NCBI GenBank assembly: GCA_022826885.1
Contig: JAJDUB010000076.1
Location: 77,431 to 134,879, forward strand
Direction of reading: 5' to 3'
From: Gammaproteobacteria bacterium
GTDB lineage: Bacteria > Pseudomonadota > Gammaproteobacteria > Eutrophobiales > Eutrophobiaceae
DNA length: 57,449 nucleotides
Every line of letters starts with the position of its first letter. The stretch's first letter is position 1. The notes beneath the pieces were generated by a model. It searched no databases. It was not told the DNA's origin and was given only the letters and a program-made list of their open reading frames with translations. Made by a program: the position numbers and the translations under genes. This document shows positions 27,076 to 36,161 of the stretch, piece by piece.

Positions 27076-27164
27076 TCCTGCTAATGCAGGAATCCAGTCG
27101 ATAAAACAACTCTTTATAATGATTGTTTGCTTACTGGATTCCCGCCTGCGCGGGAATGACGAAC
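27037..27164. repeat. Palindromic GTCATTCCCGC-type element, copy 2, with a tandem duplication
   Basis: The right arm at 27131-27164 (ACTGGATTCCCGCCTGCGCG and onward to GAATGACGAAC) matches copy 1 at 13968-14096. The left arm at 27067-27100 is a degenerate complement (GCCATTCCTGCTAATGCAGG). At its left edge the 21-base unit TGCGCCCCCGTTCG.CATTCC is repeated in tandem at 27037-27057 and 27058-27078. The element lies between the TonB-dependent receptor stop and the MFS gene and supplies that gene's start codon. Confidence 0.85.
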
Positions 27165-27176
27165 TCTGCTTTCTCT

Positions 27177-29417
27177 TTACCAGTTATAACCAATCTCAAT
27201 ACCATAACTGCGCGGCCTGTTCGGCACAGAGGTCTGGAGCCCGATGCTTGTGTAATCAAATGTTTGTACACGGTACTTGGTATCCGAAAGGTTTCGGCCC
27301 CAGGCCGCGACCTCCAGCTTCTCATTCAACATTCGATAAGATATACGTGCACCAACCAGCCAGCGGGCTTTTGCCCGTGCGCTGTTATGATTTTCCACGG
27401 TGTGGAATAACTCATCGGTCCAACTCCAGTCAAAATTGAATGCCAGGGTACCTTCCGTTACCGTCTGTAACGGCCATTCATAGGCCAGATTGCCGATAAA
27501 CTTCCACTCCGGCGCATACACATTGTTATGCCCTGCAAGATCCTGGCCCGTAACAGCACGCGTAAATTTCTTGAATTCCGTATCCAGGTACGCCATGCCA
27601 AAGTTCAGGTCCAGTCTGTCGATTAGGCGTGTCTTCAGTTCCGCTTCCATACCGTAATAATCTGCCTGATCCGCATTTCCCAGCACAATAAGCAGGTTGC
27701 CGAATGAACCGATAAAATTATCGAACACCTGCAGGTCTTCATAATCATAATAAAATCCGGATACATTCAATTGCGCCCTGCCGTCAAACAGGGTTGATTT
27801 AAACCCGGTTTCAACGGCAAGAATAGTTTCTTCATCATAGATGTTGAACTCTGCAGGATCGCCAAAACCGACATTGATCCCCCCACTCTTGTAACCGGTG
27901 CCGACATGCGCATAAACCAGTAAATCGTCTGTAGGCGTAAAATCCACACCCACTTTCCAGGTCACGTCATCGTATGTGCGTTCACCGCTGGTGCCCGGAT
28001 CAAACACGCTTAGCCCTGTTCCGTAGCCGACAGGGTAAGGCGGGTCAAATAAATCGCTGTTATGATAAATTTCGATTTCATCCCTCGTGTAACGGAGACC
28101 CCCGTAGACCTTGAACAACTCATTGACCTGGTATCCCAGGTTGGCAAATGCCGCAAAATGGTCTGATTCCTGTTTGTAATTTGAATACGTGATGAAACCG
28201 AAGAATTCGTATTCGTTCGTCGACGGCAATTCTTCCGTTGCATAATAACCGCCCACTATCCAGTCCCAGGGGCCATCGCCTGTCGATGTCAATCGAACCT
28301 CTTCTGAAAACGTCCTGGTTTCATGCCGGTAGATGTTATGGCTGATTGCACTGGGGCCACCGTCATCGTCACCTGTAATCAATCGCTGAAATTTGTCATA
28401 GGCCGTGATGGACGTGGCCCTGAAACCATCAAAGTCCACGTCAATCCGCATGTAACCGCCCAGGGTTTCAAGATCGCTGGGGCCGGCAAGATCAAAGTCG
28501 CCGGCAGTAGGGTCGCCGCGTTCTTCAATCCCGTCTGGGTCCAGGTAACCATCAAAATTGATACAGTCGTCCCTGAGCGTGGCATCGCAGTCGGTCGCAT
28601 AAGTGTTGGGGTCCACGGTACCGACCTGCTGGTACTGAAAACCGCTGGAGTGGTCCTGGGACCCATGTACGTTAAATAAAATTTCAATGTTGTCCTGCGG
28701 CGTCCACAAGGCCATGCCGCGCCAGTAATACTGATCCGTATCGTTGAACGTGCCGCCAATCGTCCCCGGGATCGTGGACCGGCCTTCCATCCAGCCATCA
28801 TCATTCTGATAGGTTCCCGCGACCCGCAGGGAAAGATTCTCCGTTACCCCACCCGTCACCGCCCCCTCAAGGCGCACGGCGTCATAGTTACCATAGCCGA
28901 TGGTACCGTAGCCATGAAACTCCTGTTCAGGCTTGTTGGTAATATAGTTGATTGCGCCGGCAGTAGCGTTACGCCCGTAGAGTGTGCCCTGCGGTCCCCG
29001 CAAAACCTCTACGCGCTGCATGTCAAAAGGCACCAGCGTATGGGCAAAAATGCTGCTCATGTAAACTTCATCTGAATAGACCCCTACCGTCGTATTGGCG
29101 TTTCCGGCAAAGTCCACGCTTCCCGACCCGCGAATGATTGTCTTTGCAAACTGGTTCCCCGATGCGGGTTCGACCTGGACGCCCGGCAGGTATTGACCCA
29201 ATTCATTGGAAGTAATCAGGTTACGATTCTTGATTTCCTCACCTGAAAATGCCGTGATTGAAATGCTGACGTCCTGCAGGCTTTCTTCACGCTTCTTGGC
29301 GGTGACAATCACTTCTTCGAGAATATCGGCGAAAACGTTTACCGGCACGGCGAAAATCAGAAAGACTACGGAACAGGCAATGCGGAAGTAAATGCGAGAA
29401 CACAGGTTAAACTTCAT
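27177..29417 (-). CDS. TonB-dependent outer-membrane receptor
   Basis: 746 residues. A signal peptide (hydrophobic IACSVVFLIFAVPVNVFA) is followed by a TonB-box-like DILEEVIVTAKKREESLQDV, the plug domain with VEVLRGPQGTLYGRNATAGA, and a long beta-barrel ending GIEIGYNW, with terminal Trp in place of the more common Phe. Such receptors import scarce or bulky compounds across the outer membrane using TonB energy. It sits between the deaminase and the MFS carrier, all on the same strand, which suggests it takes up the compound that the Rieske enzymes and the deaminase process. The ligand cannot be deduced from the sequence. Confidence 0.93.
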   Translation of the reverse strand: MKFNLCSRIYFRIACSVVFLIFAVPVNVFADILEEVIVTAKKREESLQDVSISITAFSGEEIKNRNLITSNELGQYLPGVQVEPASGNQFAKTIIRGSGSVDFAGNANTTVGVYSDEVYMSSIFAHTLVPFDMQRVEVLRGPQGTLYGRNATAGAINYITNKPEQEFHGYGTIGYGNYDAVRLEGAVTGGVTENLSLRVAGTYQNDDGWMEGRSTIPGTIGGTFNDTDQYYWRGMALWTPQDNIEILFNVHGSQDHSSGFQYQQVGTVDPNTYATDCDATLRDDCINFDGYLDPDGIEERGDPTAGDFDLAGPSDLETLGGYMRIDVDFDGFRATSITAYDKFQRLITGDDDGGPSAISHNIYRHETRTFSEEVRLTSTGDGPWDWIVGGYYATEELPSTNEYEFFGFITYSNYKQESDHFAAFANLGYQVNELFKVYGGLRYTRDEIEIYHNSDLFDPPYPVGYGTGLSVFDPGTSGERTYDDVTWKVGVDFTPTDDLLVYAHVGTGYKSGGINVGFGDPAEFNIYDEETILAVETGFKSTLFDGRAQLNVSGFYYDYEDLQVFDNFIGSFGNLLIVLGNADQADYYGMEAELKTRLIDRLDLNFGMAYLDTEFKKFTRAVTGQDLAGHNNVYAPEWKFIGNLAYEWPLQTVTEGTLAFNFDWSWTDELFHTVENHNSARAKARWLVGARISYRMLNEKLEVAAWGRNLSDTKYRVQTFDYTSIGLQTSVPNRPRSYGIEIGYNW

Positions 29418-29521
29418 AAGACCCCCTAATAATTTTAAATCCGAGTCGTAACAATCGTATTACACGCCATATTATGATAAAAGATTCCTGTAAAAGTAAC
29501 ATGCCTGGAAAACACAAAATG

Positions 29522-30559
29522 TTATCCTGGATTCACTACACGACACCAATCATCCAGTGCAGCCAGGTAAGCAGTCTTTTCTTCGTCCGTAGCATAAGAA
29601 CAGGTAAAACTGTTTCGGACCAACTGGGTGATATCGTCCACACCGAGATTAAACGTCTCAACCAGTTGCATGTAATTGTCATTTAAATCCGCCTGAAAAA
29701 AAGGCGGGTCATCGGAGTTCACGGTAACAGTAGCGCCCCTGTTGCGTAATTCAATAACCGGATGGTCTGCAATCGACTCATAAACATTGATCGAAACATT
29801 GCTGATTGGACAAAGAGTCATGGGAATATCATTCTCGACAATATGGTTGATCAACTCATTATCCCGTATTGCCTGATTGCCATGGTCAATCCGATCCACA
29901 TTCAGGTCATTAACGGCATCCCAGACACCTTCAGGCCCTGCAGCATATTCCTCACCACAATGGGCTGATAAATAAAAACCGAGCTCCCTGGCGCGGGCAA
30001 ATGCATCTCTGTGCACGCCGGCAGGATAACCTATCTCCTGGCAATCTAGGCCAATACCGAGGATTCCGACTTCGTCTTTATATGCTGCAATTTCATCGAC
30101 ATATTTCAGGCTTCGCTCCGGACTGATGGTTCGGTCAATATCGGCGATAAAATAAAGATCGAGACCGAATTCTTCCTTTACCTGCCGGCGACCGCGAGCC
30201 AGTCCTTTCATCATCGTATCCAGCTCCACCCTGCCTTCATGGGCAGCCGCGTAGGTAAACATCACTTCCCGGCGAATGATATTCTGCTGTTGCATGTCCC
30301 TGCCCAATTCCAGGGCTACCTCGTAATAATCCGTTTCCGTTACCAGCACACTGGTAGTCACCATCCATTTCTGCAAAAATTCTTCAAGGTCATTAAACCG
30401 GTACCACTCGATTGCGCCCTCAACGTCCGAAAAAGGAAGCTCCACATTATTACGCCGTGCGCTTCTCAACAGCAATTCGGGTGGTACGGAATCCAGGTGC
30501 ATGTGCAACTCCGCTTTCGGGATTTCCCGAATAAATTGTTTTATATCGTCGGCAGGCAT
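29522..30559 (-). CDS. Adenosine/adenine deaminase-family metal hydrolase
   Basis: 345 residues, the usual adenosine deaminase length. Metal and catalytic motifs are present with changes: PKAELHMHLDSV (family HxHLDG), YLSAHCGEE (family HAGE), RIDHGN (family RIGHG), LCPISNVSI and VNSDDPPFF (family SDDP). The zinc histidines, the catalytic Glu and the Asp pair are thus retained, while residues lining the base-binding site differ (Gly to Ser, Ala to Cys, Gly to Asp). The family removes the 6-amino group of adenosine or adenine, and some members act on N6-methyl purines. Placed among Rieske oxygenases and transporters, it hints at a purine-like substrate. Confidence 0.87.
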   Translation of the reverse strand: MPADDIKQFIREIPKAELHMHLDSVPPELLLRSARRNNVELPFSDVEGAIEWYRFNDLEEFLQKWMVTTSVLVTETDYYEVALELGRDMQQQNIIRREVMFTYAAAHEGRVELDTMMKGLARGRRQVKEEFGLDLYFIADIDRTISPERSLKYVDEIAAYKDEVGILGIGLDCQEIGYPAGVHRDAFARARELGFYLSAHCGEEYAAGPEGVWDAVNDLNVDRIDHGNQAIRDNELINHIVENDIPMTLCPISNVSINVYESIADHPVIELRNRGATVTVNSDDPPFFQADLNDNYMQLVETFNLGVDDITQLVRNSFTCSYATDEEKTAYLAALDDWCRVVNPG

Positions 30560-30645
30560 GAAAGTAAAAATTACCGGCTGGGTTGAATGAATTTAACGTT
30601 ATTAATGAACATTATCAATCAGAGCAAAGCACATTTCTGCTTTTT

Positions 30646-31800
30646 TCATGGCTGCAAATGCCTGACTACCACCAGCAACAGCATCCAGGCCAGGATTGTG
30701 GCTATAACGGATGCCACTCCCAAACCGATGTAGTCATACCACTCGATCATCGTACCGGCGAAGGCGGGTCCTACGGCAAAACCCAGTAAATAAGCTGAGC
30801 CTGCTGCCGCTGCCCAGCGACCCTGATGATCCAATGCCGCGGCCAGGCCAAACAGGTATGGGACAGAGAAATAGAAGAACACCACTGATAGAACCAGGGC
30901 AGCCACATAGACAACAGGATTGGTATTAATACATAACACGATTGCAATGATCGAAAATGCCACTGAAAATGCTGTAATAGGAACGGCTCGGCCCTTGCGT
31001 ATGTTCAGCCGGGTTGCCAGAACTGCGCCGCTGAAACCAACGGCTGACCCTGTGGTCAGGGCATAGCCGATCTGGTTCGTTGACAGTCCAGCCCTTTCAC
31101 CCAACGGCGCGGTGAAAGTATATATTGCCGCGGATGCGGTCAGGTAAATAAAAATTCCCGCTAAGGTGATGATACCCATCCAGGGCGGCGCAGCGTTGTT
31201 ATCCTTATTAACTGATTCAGCCGGCGCCGTAACACCTGCCGGCAACCAGCGCAGAAAAACCATCAGTACAAGCGTGATGCCGGCGATCATGCCGTATATA
31301 CCCCGATGGGCGAACATATCGGTAAGGTAGCCTCCGGCGGTAAACAACAAGGTGCTCAATACTGCCCAGGTCACCTGGATATAACCATACAACTTGTCCG
31401 GATTAGCGGAACGCGACGCCACCGCGGCCAGTGATGCGGCATACACCAGGCCCTCACCCACGCCGGCAAAACATCTCATAATCACTATGAGATTCAAATC
31501 GGCTGATAATATGGAGAGCAACTGGGCAAACACGGCAACGCCCGCGGCACAGAAACAGAGAGGCCGGTAAGACAGTCTTGGCAGAAACGGCGCTATCGCG
31601 ATTGCGGTAATCGACAGGACGATAAATTCTGCAAATGCGACATAACCTGCCTGTTGTTCCGTTAATTCAAGACCGATGATAACGCCGCCCACCACCAGTG
31701 GGGACATCTGCGTCACCAGTCCACCGATCACCTGGGCGGCAATTACCGCAATAACAAATTTTAACGGATCCCCCCGTTGCGCACTAAGATTCACATTCAA
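30646..31800 (-). CDS. MFS transporter (2 of a paralogous pair)
   Basis: 384 residues, 12 hydrophobic segments, paralogous to the carrier at 25870-27075 over its whole length (FVIAAQ-type start: VIAVIAAQVIGGLVTQMSPL; MRCFAGVGEGLVYAASLAAV). The first usable start is TTG at 31800 overlapping the upstream Rieske stop (TTGA), or GTG six bases later; no ATG fits. Overlap with the Rieske gene implies coupled expression. It probably transports the same class of compound as its paralogue, possibly with a different preference or direction. Confidence 0.87.
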   Translation of the reverse strand: MNVNLSAQRGDPLKFVIAVIAAQVIGGLVTQMSPLVVGGVIIGLELTEQQAGYVAFAEFIVLSITAIAIAPFLPRLSYRPLCFCAAGVAVFAQLLSILSADLNLIVIMRCFAGVGEGLVYAASLAAVASRSANPDKLYGYIQVTWAVLSTLLFTAGGYLTDMFAHRGIYGMIAGITLVLMVFLRWLPAGVTAPAESVNKDNNAAPPWMGIITLAGIFIYLTASAAIYTFTAPLGERAGLSTNQIGYALTTGSAVGFSGAVLATRLNIRKGRAVPITAFSVAFSIIAIVLCINTNPVVYVAALVLSVVFFYFSVPYLFGLAAALDHQGRWAAAAGSAYLLGFAVGPAFAGTMIEWYDYIGLGVASVIATILAWMLLLVVVRHLQP

Positions 31801-32789
31801 GCCTGCACAATCGTCCCATAACTCAGTCCCATCTCTTTCAGCCAGCGCCGGTACACGTTTGAAGACTTGTCGGCCGGCTGGTGTAATTCCGCGGTGGGAT
31901 CAAGAGGTAAACACCTGGGCCGTTGTGATTCCAGCACTGGCTTGTCTTGGAAGAAGATGGTGTCCTGGAAATCCCGGAAGTGCTCCTCGGGCTCACCGTG
32001 CCCATAGTTCATGGCGAGAACAAACCAGGCGCGTATCCTGGTTTCTTCCTTGGGTTGAATCGCCAACAGGATCAGGTCGGATGGTTTCTCGCCGGCTGCG
32101 CCGGGTTCCTTGGTGAGCATGACGGTCAACGGCCGCAGTACCCGGTAGGAATAGGCAACCTTGACGCCCGCCTCGCTGGTCACATTGGCCCGGGGTTGAT
32201 AGGCGGTTGCATTGGTAACCCGGATTTCACCATCGCTTACCTCGACCTCATAATCATCCATTTCCGTGTAGGGCTCCTCCCCCAGGTAACCGGTATGCAC
32301 GAAAGGAAAATGGGACAGGTCCAGAAAATTCTCCACGGCCCTGGGGCCGCTGGTCTCGACGTCATAGGGTCCGGTGATGACCAGGTGATAATCTTCATCC
32401 ACGCCATGAAATTCGGGGACATCAGCAGCCGGTTCGCCGGGACATACCCAGACCAGTCCGTATTTCTCGCGCACATGCAGGCGGGTTGCCCTGGCCCGTT
32501 CCGAGACAGGATGATCAGGATGGGCGGGCATTCTTATGCAACGGCCATCGGAATTAAAATGCCAGCCATGATAGGGACATACGACGGTATCACCATTCCT
32601 GATCTGACCCAGGGACAACCTGCTGCCACGGTGGGGGCAACGATCCAGCCAGGCATGTATCTCCCCGTGACTGCGCCAGATGAGAATATCCTGTTCCAGT
32701 AATTGTGTTGCGAACTTATTACCGTCGGTTACTTCCCGGGCATTTGCAACCACATGCCAGTCATTGAGCATGATAGCGTCGTCTGTCAT
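31797..32789 (-). CDS. Rieske non-heme iron oxygenase alpha subunit (short type)
   Basis: 330 residues. Rieske ligands are Cys51, His53, Cys71 and His74 (DRCPHRG...VVCPYHGWHFN); iron ligands lie in ENFLDLSHFPFVH. Start MTDDAIMLNDWHVVANAREV. It is the short-type partner of the oxygenase at 32802 (gap 12 bases) and overlaps the MFS carrier by 4 bases. The arrangement copies that at 20564-22590, although here the long-type gene comes first in transcription. It has the same C-terminal ESQRPRCLPLDPTAELHQPA pattern as the other oxygenases. Substrate unknown. Confidence 0.92.
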   Translation of the reverse strand: MTDDAIMLNDWHVVANAREVTDGNKFATQLLEQDILIWRSHGEIHAWLDRCPHRGSRLSLGQIRNGDTVVCPYHGWHFNSDGRCIRMPAHPDHPVSERARATRLHVREKYGLVWVCPGEPAADVPEFHGVDEDYHLVITGPYDVETSGPRAVENFLDLSHFPFVHTGYLGEEPYTEMDDYEVEVSDGEIRVTNATAYQPRANVTSEAGVKVAYSYRVLRPLTVMLTKEPGAAGEKPSDLILLAIQPKEETRIRAWFVLAMNYGHGEPEEHFRDFQDTIFFQDKPVLESQRPRCLPLDPTAELHQPADKSSNVYRRWLKEMGLSYGTIVQA

Positions 32790-32801
32790 CGTATCTTCAT
32801 G

Positions 32802-33869
32802 TCATTCCGGGACAGCCCCGGGCGCGCCGAGATTAAATTTGGCTGCCAAAGCTTTCCGGTATTCCAGTGACATCCGATCGGCCGGGATGTGGATCTCTTC
32901 ACGTAAATCCAGGGGCAGGTCTTCCGGCGACTGCGATTCCACCAGGGGCTGGTCTTCGCTATTTATGTCTAAGGTTTCCTGCACCAGGTCATCCGTGGCC
33001 GGCTCTGCAGAGTTGTCGGCTAAAATCTGGAAGATACCGCTCTCATGCGCGGAGATGGGACAGACCGTATCCAAAATCACCATGACATAATCGGATTCCT
33101 GCACGTCTACCTCCAGCAGTGTAGAAAACGGAAATGTTAATTCGTAACTGTAAACGACATGGCGCTGCTGCAATTCGTCCATCCCGTCATTAAAGCGGTT
33201 GCCCAGTTCCACGTAAGGTAATTGGAAGCTGAGGCCGTAATCCGTCTGTTCCACCTGGTATAAAGGATAGGCTGCTTCCATTTCACCACCGAAAGTGGCG
33301 CCATGGACCCAGGGAAAATGCGCCACGTCGTTAAAGTTTTCCACGTGGCGGCCGGCTGCCACCTGCCACTTCCCCGGCGGAACATAGATGGGCTGATATT
33401 GCGGGTCTTCCAGGTGTCGCCAGTAAGGTAACGGCCAGGCAGGTTTTTCTTTCAGACAAACCCAGATAATCCCGTAACGTTCCTGCGTGCGGTAGGTTTG
33501 AAGCCGCAGCTTCTCCGGAATTCTTGCATCGGGGTCGGCGATTGACGGTATCTTTCGGCATATTCCCTGGCCGTCATAGTGTAAACCATGCATGGGGCAG
33601 ACCAGCAGGTCATCCTGCATCCATCCCATGCTCAGCCTGGTTCCCCTGTGCATGCACATGTCTTTCGCCACCGTAACGCCCTCGCTCGTCCGGTAAATCA
33701 CCATGTTTACGTCCAGTAACCTGGCGGCGACCGGTTTGTCCTTGATGTCATGCAGAAATGCGATGGGATGCCAGAAACCAGCCAGAATGTGCCAGTCGCT
33801 TTCCCGAAAGGTGCAATGACGTGGTAAATTGGTGTTTACCTGATTTGAGTGATCTGTAGCCTGAAACAT
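32802..33869 (-). CDS. Rieske non-heme iron oxygenase alpha subunit (long type)
   Basis: 355 residues with Rieske ligands Cys72, His74, Cys91 and His94 (DMCMHRG...LVCPMHGLHYD) and iron-site segment ENFNDVAHFPWVH. The N-terminal FRESDWHILAGFWHPIAF is nearly the same as in the enzyme at 20564-21616, its closest relative in the window. It is the first gene of the minus-strand run Rieske-Rieske-MFS-deaminase-receptor-MFS-Rieske. A reductase partner is missing. The likely reaction is mono-oxygenation or demethylation of a small ring or N-methyl compound. Confidence 0.92.
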   Translation of the reverse strand: MFQATDHSNQVNTNLPRHCTFRESDWHILAGFWHPIAFLHDIKDKPVAARLLDVNMVIYRTSEGVTVAKDMCMHRGTRLSMGWMQDDLLVCPMHGLHYDGQGICRKIPSIADPDARIPEKLRLQTYRTQERYGIIWVCLKEKPAWPLPYWRHLEDPQYQPIYVPPGKWQVAAGRHVENFNDVAHFPWVHGATFGGEMEAAYPLYQVEQTDYGLSFQLPYVELGNRFNDGMDELQQRHVVYSYELTFPFSTLLEVDVQESDYVMVILDTVCPISAHESGIFQILADNSAEPATDDLVQETLDINSEDQPLVESQSPEDLPLDLREEIHIPADRMSLEYRKALAAKFNLGAPGAVPE

Positions 33870-34019
33870 GAACTCCTGCCCACTTTAGCCGTGTGTTGTA
33901 TAAGCCGGACCCAAGCCCACCTCAAACCTGATTATAGGAAGTAATGCCAATCCGGGTCTATGGCTGTTATGCAGGTATTTATATCTATAGTTCACATCAT
34001 TGTGTCCGATGGGGGTGTT

Positions 34020-35174
34020 CTATAAAACCCGGGACCTGCCCCTGCTCAACAGCCACCTGCCCGAGGCGAACAGGACAAACAGCAGGCTGGCTGCAATAAA
34101 CACCAGGGGGAAGCCGCCGGGGTCGCGGATATCCATGGCTACGCCGGTAACGGGCGGCCAGACCAGGCTGCCTACACCCCAGAGCATGCCGAGGGAGACG
34201 TTTGCAGTCACCAGGTCCCTGCCGCGGAAATGCTGGCCGATGATCGTCAGTACCGCAGTGTACATACCGGCAAAAACGCCGCCCCAGCAAAACAGCAGCA
34301 GGTAGAGAAGGATGCCGGCATCCATGGCATAAGGCAGCAGGACAGCGCCGGCCAGGCCGCAGAGGCCGCAAAATACCAGCAGGCCGTAGCGATTGAACCT
34401 GTCCGCCAGCCAGCCGATGGGATAAGCCAGTGATACCCCGCCAATGCCGATAACGGTAAGCATGATCGCAGCTTCGGCCTCATTCATCCCGCTACGTATG
34501 CCGTACACCGGCAACAACGAATTGCCTGCCGTTTCCTTCAGGGAGAACAGCAGCACCGCGGCAACCAGGGTCGGCGCCACCCACAGGAAGCTGAATATGT
34601 TGAACGAAGGCTCATCATGGGCGGACAAACGGTGCGGCCCTGTCCACAGCAAAGGCAGCGCGGCCAGCGCGATGAAGCACGCCCCGACCAGGAACGGCGC
34701 CCAACCCTGGATGCCCACCGCCGGTATCACGAGCGGCCCCATGGCGACGGTGGCGGCAAGCAGGGCGTTATACAGGCCCATCAAGCGGCCCCGGTTGGCG
34801 TCATCGACGATTTCGTTGATCCAGGTTTCACTGGTCACCAGCATGCAGTTGGTCATCGCCCCCAGGAAGATGCCCAGGAAAAACCAGGCATAAAGGTGAT
34901 CGAAGCGGGGAAACTGCAACAGCACTATCACGTCCACCGCCAGCACGAGCACCAGGAAACGCCGCATGCCCAGCTTCTCCACCAGCATCGGAATGAACGG
35001 AGTGGAAAGGAATATGCCAATGGCGGGCATGGCGGCATTGACCCCGATTATGCTGCGGTCGATGCCCCGCGCTTCCAGGATCAGGGCCAGCAGGGGCCGG
35101 CCCAGCCCCAGGGTAAAGCCGTACATGGCCACGCAGGCAAAGATTGCGAACAGCGCTTTGTTCTTATTCTTCAA
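34020..35174 (-). CDS. MFS transporter
   Basis: 384 residues with 12 hydrophobic stretches and a typical MFS loop 2-3 region (LVEKLGMRRFLVLVLAVDV) and loop 8-9 (GWLADRFNRYGLLVFCG). It is not closely similar to the paralogous pair in the Rieske island. It follows the allantoinase gene on the same strand, separated by a 52-base nested hairpin (35183-35234). This context suggests import or export of a ureide or another purine-related compound, but this is positional inference only. Confidence 0.85.
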   Translation of the reverse strand: MKNKNKALFAIFACVAMYGFTLGLGRPLLALILEARGIDRSIIGVNAAMPAIGIFLSTPFIPMLVEKLGMRRFLVLVLAVDVIVLLQFPRFDHLYAWFFLGIFLGAMTNCMLVTSETWINEIVDDANRGRLMGLYNALLAATVAMGPLVIPAVGIQGWAPFLVGACFIALAALPLLWTGPHRLSAHDEPSFNIFSFLWVAPTLVAAVLLFSLKETAGNSLLPVYGIRSGMNEAEAAIMLTVIGIGGVSLAYPIGWLADRFNRYGLLVFCGLCGLAGAVLLPYAMDAGILLYLLLFCWGGVFAGMYTAVLTIIGQHFRGRDLVTANVSLGMLWGVGSLVWPPVTGVAMDIRDPGGFPLVFIAASLLFVLFASGRWLLSRGRSRVL

Positions 35175-35182
35175 ATGTCACA

Positions 35183-35234
35183 GGGGACAGATTTCAAACA
35201 TGCCCCCGCATGTGGTAAGCGGGGGTCTGTCCCC
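35183..35234. repeat. REP-like nested hairpin
   Basis: An outer stem GGGGACAGA / TCTGTCCCC encloses an inner stem CCCCCGC / GCGGGGG. The same two-stem plan, with GGGGACGG / CCGTCCCC outside, occurs at 54169-54219. It lies between the allantoinase and MFS genes and could also act as a terminator or RNA-stabilising hairpin. Confidence 0.75.
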
Positions 35235-35243
35235 TTTTCCACG

Positions 35244-36161
35244 TTATTCCGGATTATACGGGTGTGTGTCATACCAGTGCCTGGCTATCTCCACCCGCCG
35301 GCAGATCCAGACTCCATCGTGCTGCTGTACGTAATCCAGGAACCGCTCCAGCGCGGCCGCCCTGCCCGGTTTGCCGATGATGCGGCAGTGCAGGCCCACG
35401 GACATCATCTTCGGCGCAGTCTCACCTTCCCTGTACAACACGTCAAACGCATCCCTGAGGTAGGTAAAAAACTGCTCCCCGGTGTTGAAACCCTGGGTGG
35501 TGGCAAATCGCATGTCGTTGGCATCCAGCGTATACGGCACGACCAGGTGCGGTTTGCCGCCGACTGTTTCCCAGTAAGGCAAATCGTCCGCGTAGGAATC
35601 CGCGTCATACAGGAACCCGCCGTGTTCGACGACCAGGCGGCGGGTATTCGGGCTGTCCCGGCCGGTGTACCAGCCCAGCGGCGGGCTGCCCGCCAACCCG
35701 GTGATCGTATCCACCGCCAGTTTGATGTGTTCGCGCTCGAGCTCCTCGTCCACAAACTGGTAATTGATCCAGCGCCAGCCATGACTTGCAATCTCGTGGC
35801 CGTCTTCCAGCATGGCCCGTACGGCTTCGGGGTTGCGCTGCAACGCCATGGCCACCCCGAACACGGTGACCCTGATGTCCCGCTCGCGGAAGATACGCAG
35901 CAGGCGCCAGAGACCGGCCCGGCTGCCATACTCATACAGGGATTCCATGCTCTTGTGGCGCACACCGGAGTAAGCCTCCGCGCCGATAATCTCCGATAAA
36001 AAGGTCTCCGATGCCGCATCGCCGTGCAATACGGAATTTTCCGCGCCTTCCTCGTAGTTGAGCACGATCTGCAGGGCGAGGCGCGCGCCGTCCGGCCACC
36101 GCGGATCGGGCGGATTTGCCCCGTAGCCGATAACATCACGCGGGTATTCCGTATCTCTCAT
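35244..36161 (-). CDS. puuE: PuuE-type allantoinase (polysaccharide-deacetylase fold)
   Basis: 305 residues. It begins YPRDVIGYGANPPDPRWPDGAR (shown in part), then has NYEEGAENSVLHGD, VTVFGVAMALQRNPEAV, HEIASHGWRWI and GWYTGRDSPNTRRLV, the pattern of the cofactor-independent allantoinase PuuE that opens the allantoin ring to allantoate. The deacetylase-like His residues are in SHGWRW and GLHCRI. It is divergent from allantoicase, the next enzyme of the pathway (137-base gap), and upstream of an MFS gene. With uraD it outlines urate to ureidoglycolate. Length and motifs are typical. Confidence 0.9.
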   Translation of the reverse strand: MRDTEYPRDVIGYGANPPDPRWPDGARLALQIVLNYEEGAENSVLHGDAASETFLSEIIGAEAYSGVRHKSMESLYEYGSRAGLWRLLRIFRERDIRVTVFGVAMALQRNPEAVRAMLEDGHEIASHGWRWINYQFVDEELEREHIKLAVDTITGLAGSPPLGWYTGRDSPNTRRLVVEHGGFLYDADSYADDLPYWETVGGKPHLVVPYTLDANDMRFATTQGFNTGEQFFTYLRDAFDVLYREGETAPKMMSVGLHCRIIGKPGRAAALERFLDYVQQHDGVWICRRVEIARHWYDTHPYNPE

